A stretch of DNA of 64,000 bases, taken from Terracoccus sp. 273MFTsu3.1. Its GTDB lineage: Bacteria; Actinomycetota; Actinomycetes; Actinomycetales; Dermatophilaceae. A program made the translations under genes and the position numbers. A model generated the notes under the pieces. That model saw only the letters and a list, made by a program, of their open reading frames with translations, searched no databases and had not been told where the DNA came from. Below are positions 7,640 through 18,530 of the stretch, one piece after another. Within the stretch, counting starts at the first letter, position 1. The number at the start of each line of letters is the position of its first letter. The DNA lies in NCBI RefSeq assembly GCF_000383675.1, contig NZ_KB911829.1:16555-80554 (forward strand), in the 5' to 3' direction.

Positions 7640-8761
7640 ATGGCAGACAGCACGCCCGACCCCGACTTCAAGCCAGGACTCGAGGGCGTCATCGCCTTCG
7701 AGTCGACCATCGCCGAGCCGGACAAGGAGGGTGGGGCGCTGCGCTACCGCGGCGTCGACATCAACGACCTCGTCGGGCACGTCGACTTCGCCCACGTCTG
7801 GGGCCTGCTCGTCGACAACGAGTTCGACCCCGGTCTGCCGCCGGCCGAGCCCTATCCGCTGCCCGTGCACACCGGGGACGTACGCGTCGACGTCCAGTCC
7901 GCGCTCGCCATGCTCGCCCCGGTGTGGGGTTTCAAGCCGACGCTCGACATCGACGCCGACGAGGTGCGCGACAACCTCGCCCGCGCCGCGGTCATGGCCC
8001 TGTCGTTCGTCGGGCAGTCGGCCCGCGGGCTCGACAAGCCGATGGTCCCGCAGAGCGAGGTCGACAAGGCCCGCACCATCACCGAGCGCTTCATGATCCG
8101 CTGGCGCGGCGAGCCCGACCCCAAGCACGTCGAGGCCGTCGACGCCTACTGGGTCTCCGCCGCCGAGCACGGCATGAACGCCTCGACGTTCACCGCCCGC
8201 GTCATCACCTCGACCGGTGCCGACGTCGCCGCCGCGCTCTCGGGCGCCGTCGGGGCGATGTCCGGTCCGCTCCACGGTGGTGCGCCCTCGCGCGTGCTCC
8301 ACATGCTCGACGGTGTCGAGCAGCAGGGCGATGCCACGGCCTACGTCAAGGGCGTCCTCGACAAGGGCGAGCGCCTCATGGGCTTCGGCCACCGCGTCTA
8401 CCGCGCCGAGGACCCGCGCGCCCGCGTGCTGCGCTCGGCCTGCGAGCGCCTCGGTGCACCGCGCTACGAGGCAGCCGCCGCCCTCGAGAAGGCCGCCCTC
8501 GACGAGCTGCACGCCCGCCGACCCGACCGGGTGCTCGCGACGAACGTGGAGTTCTGGGCCGCCGTCATCCTCGACTTCGCCGAGGTCCCGCCGTCGATGT
8601 TCACGCCGATGTTCACGTGTGCGCGCACGGCCGGCTGGTCCGCGCACATCCTCGAGCAGAAGCAGACCGGCCGGCTCATCCGCCCGTCCTCGCGCTACAT
8701 CGGTGAGGGTCCGCGCAAGCCCGAGGACGTCGCCGGCTGGACGCCCGACATCTCGCACTGA
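7640..8761 (+). CDS. Citrate synthase (type II, CitA-like)
   Basis: 373 residues from ATG 7640. The catalytic triad is intact: His212 in GPLHGGAPS, His251 in GFGHRVYRAEDPRA, and Asp312 in ILDFAEVP. The length and the GVDINDL start fit the shorter citrate synthase/methylcitrate-synthase-like paralogue of Actinobacteria (M. tuberculosis CitA type) rather than the 430-residue GltA. It condenses acetyl-CoA with oxaloacetate. The longer open frame starting at 7550 overlaps the divergent promoter region and is not used. A hairpin follows. Confidence 0.92.
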   Translation: MADSTPDPDFKPGLEGVIAFESTIAEPDKEGGALRYRGVDINDLVGHVDFAHVWGLLVDNEFDPGLPPAEPYPLPVHTGDVRVDVQSALAMLAPVWGFKPTLDIDADEVRDNLARAAVMALSFVGQSARGLDKPMVPQSEVDKARTITERFMIRWRGEPDPKHVEAVDAYWVSAAEHGMNASTFTARVITSTGADVAAALSGAVGAMSGPLHGGAPSRVLHMLDGVEQQGDATAYVKGVLDKGERLMGFGHRVYRAEDPRARVLRSACERLGAPRYEAAAALEKAALDELHARRPDRVLATNVEFWAAVILDFAEVPPSMFTPMFTCARTAGWSAHILEQKQTGRLIRPSSRYIGEGPRKPEDVAGWTPDISH

Positions 8762-8782
8762 CCGCCCGGCGACACGTCGTCT

Positions 8783-8812
8783 CCCGGCACCCGACCTGGG
8801 CCGTATGCCGGG
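8783..8812 (+). terminator. Hairpin after citrate synthase, containing an octamer copy
   Basis: CCCGGCA (8783-8789) pairs with TGCCGGG (8806-8812) across 16 nt. The right arm is built from a GTATGCCG octamer at 8803-8810. A weak terminator by stem length. Confidence 0.5.
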
Positions 8813-8896
8813 AAGGTCCCTTTCGACGCGCGTGCCCGCAGGCTCGCGCGTAGCCTCGCGAGCAGAGCCAGCAGGTCACCGAGTCGGGGAGTCAGC

Positions 8897-10900
8897 ATGG
8901 TGCAGCGACTGCGAGTCCGAGGATCGATCGCCCTGGTGGGCGCCCTGGTCGCGGGAGGTGCGCTCGCCGTCCAGCCCACGCCCACGGCCGAGGCGGCGCC
9001 GACGCTCCAGGTGACGACGGTCGTGTCGGGGCTCAGCTACCCGTGGGACATCACGTGGGTCGGCGACCTCATGCTCTACGACCTGCGCGCCGGCCAGGTC
9101 TGGAGCAAGCGAGGGAGCAACGCTCCTCGCCGCGTCGCCATCTCGGGCTTCCCCTCGCTCTACGTCAACAGCGAGGGTGGCCTGCTCGGCATGGTCTCCG
9201 ACCCCGCCGCGGCGACGAACAAGCGCTTCTACACCTGCCAGGCCGTCCGCAACTCGGCGGGCAACCCGCTCGACGTGCGCGTCCTGCGCTGGCGACTGAC
9301 CGGCGACACCACCGCGGTCTCCGACGGGTCGCCGGTCGTCACCGGGCTGCCCGTGACGAGCGGTCGCCACTCCGGCTGCCGGCTGCGCTTCGGCAGTGAC
9401 GGAAAGCTCTACGTCGGCACCGGCGACGCGGCCACGGGCACCAACCCGCAGAACCTCGGCTCGCTCGGCGGCAAGGTGCTCCGGGTCAACGCCAACGGCA
9501 CGATCCCGACCGACAACCCCTTCTACTCCCGCGGCGGCAACGCCCGCTACATCTGGAACTACGGGCACCGCAACATCCAGGGACTCGCCGTGCGGCCCGG
9601 CACGACCGAGCTGTGGTCGGCCGAGCACGGCACGAGCCGCGACGACGAGATCAACCTCTCGGTCCGCGGCGGCAACTACGGCTGGGACCCCGTGCCCGGC
9701 TACGACGAGACGACCCCGATGACCGACCTCGGCAAGTTCCCGAGCGCCCGCGTCGCCATGTGGTCCTCGGGCGACCCGACCGTGGCGACGAGCGGGGCCA
9801 CCTTCCTGCGCGGCTCGGCCTGGGGTGAGTGGCAGGGTGCTCTCGCCGTCGGCCTGCTCAAGGGCCAGGGCATCTACCTCATGCGCTTCAACCCGTCCCC
9901 CACGACGACGCGCCCCGCGACGGTGACCCGGATGGCGGTCGCCCAGGGCTACGGCCGCATCCGTGCCGTGCAGCTCGGCCCGGACGGGGCGCTGTGGTTC
10001 ACGACCTCAAACGGCACCGACGACAAGATCGTCCGCATCACCCCGAAGGCCACCGTCCCTCGCCGGTCCGGCGGCAGCCTGATCTCGCCCGTCGGCGTCA
10101 CCGCCGCGCGCACCGGCTCGCAGGTCACGACCTTCATCCGCGGCACCAACGACGCCGTCTCGTTCAAGCGCAGCACCAACGACGGGGCCTCGTGGGGGTC
10201 CTGGATCTCGGCCGGCGTCACCTCCACCGATGCACCGTCCGCCACGAGCTCACGCTCCGGACGCGTCGACCTCTTCACCCGCAACAGCGCGAGGCAGCTC
10301 GTCCACACGTGGTACCAGGACGGCATACGCAAGGGGTCGACCAACCTCGGCGGGACCGTCGTCGCCCAGCACGGGGCCTCGCTCGGCAACGGCACGATGG
10401 ACGTCTTCGCCGTCGCGACCACCGGATCGGCCTGGCGCAAGCACTTCGACGGCACGCGGTGGAGCGGCTGGATCTCGACGGGCGGGGTCTTCACGTCGGG
10501 CCTGTCCGCGTCGGCGAACCCCGCGAGCGGTGGCCTCCTCGTGACGGGCCGCGGCACCAACGGCGCGACCTACGAGCGCACCTTCTACCCCACGACGGCG
10601 ACGAGCAGCTGGGTCCAGCGCGGCGACAACCTCGCAGCGTGGTCCGACCGCGCCCTCGGCGACGTCTGGCCCGGGCGGGCGCTCGTCGCCGTCGGCAACG
10701 GGGTCGACGGTCGCGCGGTCGTCCAGCGCGGGAGCCTCCTCGTCGGGACGGCCCAGGCCTTCACGTCCGCGCCCGACGTCGTGACGCGCGCCGATGGGAC
10801 CTTCCTGCTCTTCGGCCGTGGCTCGGGTGGCGAGCTGCGGGTCTACGACGGGCGGGTCGGCGCCTTCACGAGCACGTCGCTCGGCGGCATCGTCCGCTGA
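8897..10900 (+). CDS. Secreted PQQ-type sugar dehydrogenase with lectin-like C-terminal domain
   Basis: 667 residues. A signal peptide (1-33, AEA-A cleavage) is followed by a six-bladed beta-propeller of the soluble glucose/aldose sugar dehydrogenase family (about 38-390): YPWDITWVGDLMLYDLRAGQ, the probable catalytic His158 in SGRHSGCRLRFGSDGKLYVG, then YGHRNIQGLAVRP and EHGTSRDDEIN, which carry the conserved Arg and acidic residues. The family oxidises aldoses with pyrroloquinoline quinone outside the membrane. Residues 390-667 form repeated strands with WGSWISAG / WSGWISTG and AxSARSGR-type motifs, as in PLL-like/sialidase-like beta-propeller lectin domains, so this is probably a cell-surface or substrate-binding module. 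No PQQ synthesis genes are in the window. Confidence 0.85.
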   Translation: MVQRLRVRGSIALVGALVAGGALAVQPTPTAEAAPTLQVTTVVSGLSYPWDITWVGDLMLYDLRAGQVWSKRGSNAPRRVAISGFPSLYVNSEGGLLGMVSDPAAATNKRFYTCQAVRNSAGNPLDVRVLRWRLTGDTTAVSDGSPVVTGLPVTSGRHSGCRLRFGSDGKLYVGTGDAATGTNPQNLGSLGGKVLRVNANGTIPTDNPFYSRGGNARYIWNYGHRNIQGLAVRPGTTELWSAEHGTSRDDEINLSVRGGNYGWDPVPGYDETTPMTDLGKFPSARVAMWSSGDPTVATSGATFLRGSAWGEWQGALAVGLLKGQGIYLMRFNPSPTTTRPATVTRMAVAQGYGRIRAVQLGPDGALWFTTSNGTDDKIVRITPKATVPRRSGGSLISPVGVTAARTGSQVTTFIRGTNDAVSFKRSTNDGASWGSWISAGVTSTDAPSATSSRSGRVDLFTRNSARQLVHTWYQDGIRKGSTNLGGTVVAQHGASLGNGTMDVFAVATTGSAWRKHFDGTRWSGWISTGGVFTSGLSASANPASGGLLVTGRGTNGATYERTFYPTTATSSWVQRGDNLAAWSDRALGDVWPGRALVAVGNGVDGRAVVQRGSLLVGTAQAFTSAPDVVTRADGTFLLFGRGSGGELRVYDGRVGAFTSTSLGGIVR

Positions 10901-11105
10901 CACCCACCGGGCCGGTGCCCACCACCTTTGCGTGCCGGCCTCCTGGGTGCACGCTCGCGCCTGGGGTGCGTGTTCCACCGCGCACTCCTGGTGCGGGGGC
11001 GCAGCCCCGACGCACCGCGCACCCCGACCGCACGCCGTGTGGGCGTCCACACATCGAGCAGCGATGTCCAAGGGGTGGGCAGGTGGGGTTGAATGTCAGC
11101 GGTGA

Positions 11106-12320
<1,215 letters not shown>

Positions 12321-12339
12321 CCGACCGCACGCGTCCCCC

Positions 12340-12374
12340 GAGGGCCAGCTCCCGTATGCCGGGTGCTGGCCCTC
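12340..12374 (+). terminator. serC terminator with the octamer in its loop
   Basis: A perfect 10-bp stem, GAGGGCCAGC (12340-12349) with GCTGGCCCTC (12365-12374). The loop is TCCCGTATGCCGGGT, which carries GTATGCCG and can itself pair CCC with GGG. Confidence 0.75.
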
Positions 12375-12472
12375 CGCGCGAACGCCGCCGTCCGCGCGTG
12401 ACCTTTGGGTACGTCCCTCGTTGATCCCAGCAGACCGCCAAAGGGGGCGGCTGTCGCATCCGAGGAGTCACC

Positions 12473-13816
12473 ATGGTCCGCATCGTCCGCGCAGGCACCA
12501 CCGCGCGCCGGGTCGCTGCAGCCGTGCCGGTCATCGCCCTGACGACCGCCGGCATCGCGTTCGCCGCCACCCGCGGCGGCGACACCGTCGCCCCGACGTC
12601 GGCGATCACCGTGCCCGACCAGGCCATCACCCAGGGCAGCCCGCTCTACCCGGAGGCCGGTCCGGCGCCCGCGCCGATGCAGCTGCCCCCGATCTACCAG
12701 ACCTTCACCCAGGACTACGCCCGCGTGAACGTGGCCGGGCCGGCCAAGGGCGCGATCACGGCCATCAACTCGCTCGCGCCGGTCCGCCTGGACGCGAACG
12801 GCATACCCGCGGTGGCCGTCACGGCCTACCAGCGCGCAGCCGGCGTCCTCGGCAGCATCAAGCCCGGCTGCGGCATCGACTGGGCCCTGCTCGGAGCCAT
12901 CGGACGCGTCGAAAGCAACCACGCCCGCTTCGGTGGCAACGTCCTCGACGCGAGCGGCATCGCCCGCCCCGGCATCATCGGCATCCCGCTCGACGGGTCA
13001 CGCGGCACGGCCCGCATCACCGACACCGACGGCGGTGCGCTCGATCGCGACACCACCTACGACCGCGCCGTCGGCCCGATGCAGTTCATCCCGACGTCGT
13101 GGTCCATGGCCGGCCGTGACGGTGACGGCGACGGCGTCGCCAACCCGCAGAGCCTCACCGACGCGGTCACCGGTGCCGGCGTGCTGCTCTGCTCGGGCGG
13201 CACCGACCTGCGCCGGCCCGGTGCGGCCTATGACGCCGTGCTGCGCTACAACCACTCCGACTCCTACGCGCGCACGGTGCTGTCCATCGCCGACGCCTAC
13301 CGCCGCGGCGTGACCGTGGTCCCGATGAGCGCGATCCCCGCTGCCCGCCCCGCTCAAGGGAGTGGCTCGGCCACCCCCGAGGGCTCGGGCTTCGCGTATG
13401 CCGGTTCGCCGGCTCCCCGTTCGACGGCTTCGCCGAGCGCACGCCCCACACCGAGCTCCTCGGCGAAGCCGTCACCCGCACCCTCCAGCACGTCGAAGCC
13501 CGCGCCGTCACCGAAGCCGGCGTCGCCCAAGCCGGCCCCGAAGCCGAAGCCCGGCGCCCCTCACCTGCCGATCCCGCTGCCGTCGGTCCCCGGCGTCCCA
13601 CTGCCGTCGGTCACGGTGCCGCTGCCGTCCGTGCCGAAGGTGCCCGTGCCGACGCTGCCGGCAGAGATCGTGCGGCTGCTCGCCCTGCCCCACCTGCCGC
13701 TGCTCAGCGGCGACCCCAAGGACCTCGTCCGGGTGCTCGACCCGCTGACCGCCAAGGTCGTCTGCGTCCTCGACGCCAAGGTCGTGACGTGTCCCGCCGG
13801 AGGTCTGCTCGGCTGA
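12473..13816 (+). CDS. Exported lytic transglycosylase (MltB/SLT type) with proline-rich tail
   Basis: 447 residues. Residues 1-32 form a signal peptide or N-terminal anchor. The goose-lysozyme-like catalytic domain (about 110-290) has Glu147 in GAIGRVESNHARFGG as the acid catalyst, DGDGDGVANPQSL and AVGPMQFIPTSW, all typical of actinobacterial soluble transglycosylases. It cleaves the MurNAc-GlcNAc bond with 1,6-anhydro product formation. Residues 295-390 are Ser/Pro/Ala/Lys-rich with repeated PSxP and KP dipeptides (a wall-spanning spacer). The C-terminus repeats PLPSV and ends with a pair of cysteines (VVCVLDAKVVTCPAG). An octamer lies at 12799, forcing a rare ATA codon, and another at 13396. 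Confidence 0.9.
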   Translation: MVRIVRAGTTARRVAAAVPVIALTTAGIAFAATRGGDTVAPTSAITVPDQAITQGSPLYPEAGPAPAPMQLPPIYQTFTQDYARVNVAGPAKGAITAINSLAPVRLDANGIPAVAVTAYQRAAGVLGSIKPGCGIDWALLGAIGRVESNHARFGGNVLDASGIARPGIIGIPLDGSRGTARITDTDGGALDRDTTYDRAVGPMQFIPTSWSMAGRDGDGDGVANPQSLTDAVTGAGVLLCSGGTDLRRPGAAYDAVLRYNHSDSYARTVLSIADAYRRGVTVVPMSAIPAARPAQGSGSATPEGSGFAYAGSPAPRSTASPSARPTPSSSAKPSPAPSSTSKPAPSPKPASPKPAPKPKPGAPHLPIPLPSVPGVPLPSVTVPLPSVPKVPVPTLPAEIVRLLALPHLPLLSGDPKDLVRVLDPLTAKVVCVLDAKVVTCPAGGLLG

Positions 13817-13851
13817 TCGACCCCCCGTCGGCCGAGCAGCACCCCTCACCG

Positions 13852-13884
13852 CGAGAGCGGCCGCCCGTCGGGCGGCCGCTCTCG
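13852..13884. terminator. Bidirectional terminator between transglycosylase and ferritin genes
   Basis: A 15-bp perfect stem, CGAGAGCGGCCGCCC-GTC-GGGCGGCCGCTCTCG, between two convergent genes. Confidence 0.85.
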
Positions 13885-13928
13885 TCGTGTCCGCGGCAGG
13901 CGTCAGCCGCGCGCGCCGGGACGACCGG

Positions 13929-14459
13929 TCAGGCGCCGGCGCCCGCGATGGGCGGGGCGGAGGCGTCGGCCTCCTCGCTGCTGGCCTCGCGGCGGAGGTA
14001 CTCCTCGATGTTCTCGACGTCGGCCCGGTTGCGCCGGACGACGGTCAGCAGGTCGGACATCGAGCTGACCTCCTCGACCTGCTCCTTGATGAACCACTGC
14101 ATGAACTGGTCCGACGCGAAGTCGTGCTCCTCGCGGGCGACGGCGGTCAGCGCGTTGATCTGGTCGGTGACGCGCTTCTCCTGGGCCAGGGCCAGCTCGA
14201 CGGGCTCGACGATGTCGGCGAAGGTGTTGGTCGGCGCGGCCACGCCCGGGATCGCCACGGTCGAGTCGGTGTCCAGGAGGTACTGGACCATCATCATCGC
14301 GTGGTCGCGCTCCTCGACCGCCTGGCGGTAGAAGAGCGCTGCCATCTGAGGCATCGTCAGGTTGTCGTAGTAGACCGCGATCGCGACGTACTGCTGGTGG
14401 GCGGCGTACTCGTGGCCGATCTGCTCGTTGAGCAGGTCGACGAACCTCTGGGCGGCCAT
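13929..14459 (-). CDS. Ferritin (BfrB/Ftn type)
   Basis: 176 residues from ATG 14459 (GGAGG 8 nt upstream). A four-helix ferritin-like protein with the ferroxidase residues Glu17 (EQIGHEYAAHQQY), Glu50 and His53 (AVEERDHAM), and Glu94 (LAQEKRV), so it should oxidise Fe(II) and store Fe(III) in a 24-mer shell. There is no haem-binding Met in the bacterioferritin position that I can identify, which favours non-haem ferritin. In Actinobacteria such genes are often activated by IdeR; I see no clear iron box in 14460-14560. It stands alone between the bidirectional terminator and a small gene. Confidence 0.92.
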   Translation of the reverse strand: MAAQRFVDLLNEQIGHEYAAHQQYVAIAVYYDNLTMPQMAALFYRQAVEERDHAMMMVQYLLDTDSTVAIPGVAAPTNTFADIVEPVELALAQEKRVTDQINALTAVAREEHDFASDQFMQWFIKEQVEEVSSMSDLLTVVRRNRADVENIEEYLRREASSEEADASAPPIAGAGA

Positions 14460-14597
14460 GGTGGCTCCTCCGCACTGGTCTCGACGGGTGGGGCAGACGC
14501 CCATCCTAGGGAGGCGGTCCGGTCCCGACGGCGCCCGCCCACACGTCGGGCCACACCCCGAGCGGGAGCCGGACCGGGTCGAACCCTGCCCGACGGG

Positions 14598-14687
14598 TCA
14601 GCGGTTGACGAACGCGGCGATGACGGCGATCGCGATGAAGAGCACGAGCGCCGCGACCGTGATCCGGTGGCGGAACTTGAAGTTCAC
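14598..14687 (-). CDS. 29-residue single-pass membrane micropeptide coupled to the MFS gene
   Basis: GTG 14687 overlaps the TGA of the upstream MFS gene (GTGA). The peptide is a short basic head (NFKFRHR), a 19-residue hydrophobic helix rich in Ile/Val/Ala, and the tail FVNR. The positively charged N-terminus and coupling to a transporter recall small regulatory subunits such as KdpF or AcrZ. That is analogy only; no family is recognised. Confidence 0.6.
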   Translation of the reverse strand: MNFKFRHRITVAALVLFIAIAVIAAFVNR

Positions 14688-15970
14688 TTGGTCACCTCGG
14701 GGGCCGACGGCACCACCGAGGCGAGCTGGATCCGGAGTCGGGGGCGCCGCTGGGTCTGGATGGTCACCGCGACATTCTGCCGACGTGCGACCCAGAGTCC
14801 AACCGCTGCGAGGCTGAGGCCCACCGCGACGGTGCCGATGGCGATCGTCCAGCGGGGTCCCCAGACGTCCCCGATCCACCCGATGACGGGCGCACCGATG
14901 GGCGTGCCACCCATGAAGATCGCCATGTAGAGGGCCATGACCCGTCCTCGCATCACGGGATCGACGCTGACCTGGACCATGGCGTTGGCCGTGGTGAGCG
15001 CGGTCAGGGCGGCGAGGCCCGTCGGCACGAGGAAGACAGCGAACATGACGTAGTTCGGGGCCGTCGAGAGGAAGGCCGTCGACACCGTGAAGCCGGCGAG
15101 GGCGACGAGGAGGACCCGCATCCGGGGCCTGGCGCGACGGGCGGAGAGCAGGGCCGCGGTGAGCGAACCGATGGCCATGATCGAGCCGAGCAGGCCGTAC
15201 TCCCCCGGCCCCTTGTCGAAGACCTTGGTGGCCATGAGCGCCATCGTCAGCTGGAAGTTCATCCCGAAGGTCCCGAGGACGAAGACGAGCGCCATGATGA
15301 GCACGAGGTCGGGCCGTCCCCTGACGTAGCGCAGTCCCTCACGGATCTGCCCCTTGCCTCGGGCCCGGGGCGACGGCGTCAGCAGGCTGGTGTTCATCCG
15401 CAGGAGCGCCACGAGCACGAAGACGAAGGTCGCGGCGTTCACGTAGAGCGCGGGCGCGATGCCGAACCAGGCGATGACGAGCCCGGCGACGGCCGGCCCG
15501 ACGAGGCGGCCGAGGTTGAACGAGGCGCTGTTGAGCGCGACGGCGTTGGGCAGGTGCGCGGTGTCGACCATCTCCGAGACGAACGTCTGCCGGGCCGGGT
15601 TGTCGACCGCCGTCGCGACTCCCTGGAGGAAGGCGAGGGCGTAGACGTGCCACAGCTCGACGACCCCGGCCGCCGTGAGCACGGCGAGCAGCAGGGCGGT
15701 GACGAGCAGCGCCGTCTGGGTGAGGAAGAGGATGCGCCGCTTGGGGAAGCGGTCGACGAGCATCCCCGCGAACGGGGCGAGGATGAGGAAGGGCAGGAAC
15801 TGCAGTCCCGTGACGATGCCGAGCGCCGTCGACGAGTGGTCGGTGAGGACCGTGAGGACGAGCCAGTCCTGTGCGACGCGCCCCATCCACGTGCCGACGT
15901 TGGAGACGATCGCGCCGGAGGCGTAGATGCGGTAGTTCGGGATGGAGAGGGAGTGGAAGGTGGGGCTCAT
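14684..15970 (-). CDS. MFS exporter, EntS-like
   Basis: 428 residues from ATG 15970, which overlaps the stop of marR (ATGA). Twelve membrane segments; the LVDRFPKRR loop after TM2 and the N-terminal SNVGTWMGRVAQDWLVL are typical of the EntS/YhdP-type efflux group (DHA3), whose characterised members export enterobactin or macrolides. Residues 205-225 form a long basic central loop. It is flanked in a three-gene coupled operon by a MarR repressor and a 29-residue membrane peptide, so drug or siderophore export under ligand-responsive control is likely. The substrate is unknown. Confidence 0.88.
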   Translation of the reverse strand: MSPTFHSLSIPNYRIYASGAIVSNVGTWMGRVAQDWLVLTVLTDHSSTALGIVTGLQFLPFLILAPFAGMLVDRFPKRRILFLTQTALLVTALLLAVLTAAGVVELWHVYALAFLQGVATAVDNPARQTFVSEMVDTAHLPNAVALNSASFNLGRLVGPAVAGLVIAWFGIAPALYVNAATFVFVLVALLRMNTSLLTPSPRARGKGQIREGLRYVRGRPDLVLIMALVFVLGTFGMNFQLTMALMATKVFDKGPGEYGLLGSIMAIGSLTAALLSARRARPRMRVLLVALAGFTVSTAFLSTAPNYVMFAVFLVPTGLAALTALTTANAMVQVSVDPVMRGRVMALYMAIFMGGTPIGAPVIGWIGDVWGPRWTIAIGTVAVGLSLAAVGLWVARRQNVAVTIQTQRRPRLRIQLASVVPSAPEVTK

Positions 15971-16416
15971 TCGCTGGCCACCTTGGCCAGCACGGCGGCG
16001 GCCCGCTGGAGCAGCTCGCGCTCGTCGTCGGTGAGCTGCTCGAAGCGCGAGAGCATCCACTCGTCGCGGTGCTTCCGGATCCGCTTGAGCGCCTTGCGGC
16101 CCTCGGGGGTCAGCGACAGGATCACCTGTCGGCCGTCGGTGGGGTCGTCAGCCCGGGCGACGTAGCCGCGCTCGACGAGCATGTTGGTCGTGCGCTTCAT
16201 GCTCGGGGCTGACACGCGCTCGATGTCGGCGAGCTCGCTGTTGGTGCGAGCCGTGGACTCGAGCCGGCACAGGACGGAGAACTGGTGCGGGGGCAGCTCA
16301 CGGTCGGACTCGAAACGGACTCGCCGCGAGATGCGCATGCAGGCGAGTCGGATGTCGTTGGAGAGCGAGACGAGCTCGGCTCTGGAGAGCCGGATGGTCG
16401 GAGTCTTGGCAGTCAA
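15967..16416 (-). CDS. MarR-family transcriptional regulator
   Basis: 149 residues starting at TTG 16416, with GAGGA 8 nt upstream. The winged-helix core (about 35-105) reads QFSVLCRLESTARTNSELAD, the recognition helix SAPSMKRTTNMLVERGYVAR, then the wing DPTDGRQVILSLTPEG, classic MarR. Long N- and C-terminal helices form the dimer interface. As the first gene of the operon with the exporter, it most likely represses its own promoter and is released by the exporter's substrate. A dyad upstream (16450-16475) is the candidate operator. Confidence 0.92.
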   Translation of the reverse strand: MTAKTPTIRLSRAELVSLSNDIRLACMRISRRVRFESDRELPPHQFSVLCRLESTARTNSELADIERVSAPSMKRTTNMLVERGYVARADDPTDGRQVILSLTPEGRKALKRIRKHRDEWMLSRFEQLTDDERELLQRAAAVLAKVASE

Positions 16417-16449
16417 GGGCGGATCCTCGGAAGTGCAGTCTGGTGATAC

Positions 16450-16475
16450 TTAGCCTAACTCATTACCTCGGCTAA
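16450..16475 (-). promoter_or_regulatory. Candidate operator/promoter of the marR operon
   Basis: TTAGCC (16450-16455) and GGCTAA (16470-16475) form an inverted repeat with a 14-bp spacer. Read on the minus strand the element is TTAGCC-N17-TAAGTAT, which could serve as -35 and -10, so a repressor bound here would cover the promoter. A partial match to the iron-box core (GTTAGGCTAA) is also present. Confidence 0.45.
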
Positions 16476-16526
16476 CCATTCCCAAGGTTGGACAGACCGG
16501 GCACACCGAGCCCTCCACCTGACGCG

Positions 16527-16560
16527 TGAAGGCCCCCTCCCGAGCGGGAGGGGGCCTTCA
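16527..16560 (-). terminator. Strong hairpin after the purine permease gene
   Basis: TGAAGGCCCCCTCCC-GAGC-GGGAGGGGGCCTTCA, a 15-bp perfect stem. It is immediately followed on the plus strand by an octamer CGGCATAC at 16561. Confidence 0.85.
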
Positions 16561-16615
16561 CGGCATACGTGCTCTGGTGTTGTTTGGAGCGAACCGCCTT
16601 GTACGGCAGCGTCAC

Positions 16616-18109
<1,494 letters not shown>

Positions 18110-18167
18110 GGCGCACACCCTAGTGGCGGCGCGTTTCCGGTGTGTGACGAGACCCTAGGCTGTCCAC

Positions 18168-18440
18168 GTGAGCGACGAAACCACCCCCGACGTGCCGGCC
18201 CGCCCGGCCGACCCGACAGCGCCCGAGCAGATCGCGCCGCTGCCCGTGCCGATGCTGCGGATCATCGAGGTCGGGCTCGCCGTGTGGCTCGTCGCCCTCG
18301 TCGTCACCCTCGTCGTGCCCGCGCTCCACGAGGGCGACCGGGACTGGTGGCCGTGGACGTGCGTGGCCGGCTTCGTGCTCGGCGCCATCGGCTGGGTCTA
18401 CGTGTGGCGCGGTCGCGGCAACGCGAGCGACGCCGCCTGA
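18168..18440 (+). CDS. DUF2530 family membrane protein
   Basis: 90 residues from GTG 18168. Two membrane segments (about 31-52 and 63-82) with the family pattern WLVALVVTLVV and DWWPWTCVAGFVLGAIGWVY. Function unknown; the family is restricted to Actinobacteria. No ribosome-binding site is obvious, so it may be leaderless. It is convergent with the DUF3027 gene across a strong hairpin, the same pairing as in mycobacteria. Confidence 0.82.
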   Translation: MSDETTPDVPARPADPTAPEQIAPLPVPMLRIIEVGLAVWLVALVVTLVVPALHEGDRDWWPWTCVAGFVLGAIGWVYVWRGRGNASDAA

Positions 18441-18484
18441 CCCGCTTCCGCCTCCTCGCCAGCGCCGCACCACCCCGGAACGCA

Positions 18485-18513
18485 CGAACCACCCGGGTGT
18501 GCCGGGTGGTTCG
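18485..18513. terminator. Bidirectional terminator between DUF2530 and DUF3027 genes
   Basis: CGAACCACCCGG-GTGTG-CCGGGTGGTTCG, a 12-bp perfect stem between convergent genes. Confidence 0.85.
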
Positions 18514-18530
18514 TCCGTGGTCGGGCGCGG

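Noticed and set aside
16450..16475. IdeR iron box controlling the marR-exporter operon
   Set aside because: Only the core GTTAGGCTAA fits; the full 19-bp match is about 10-11 positions, weaker than the site at 27132. Kept as a MarR operator candidate.
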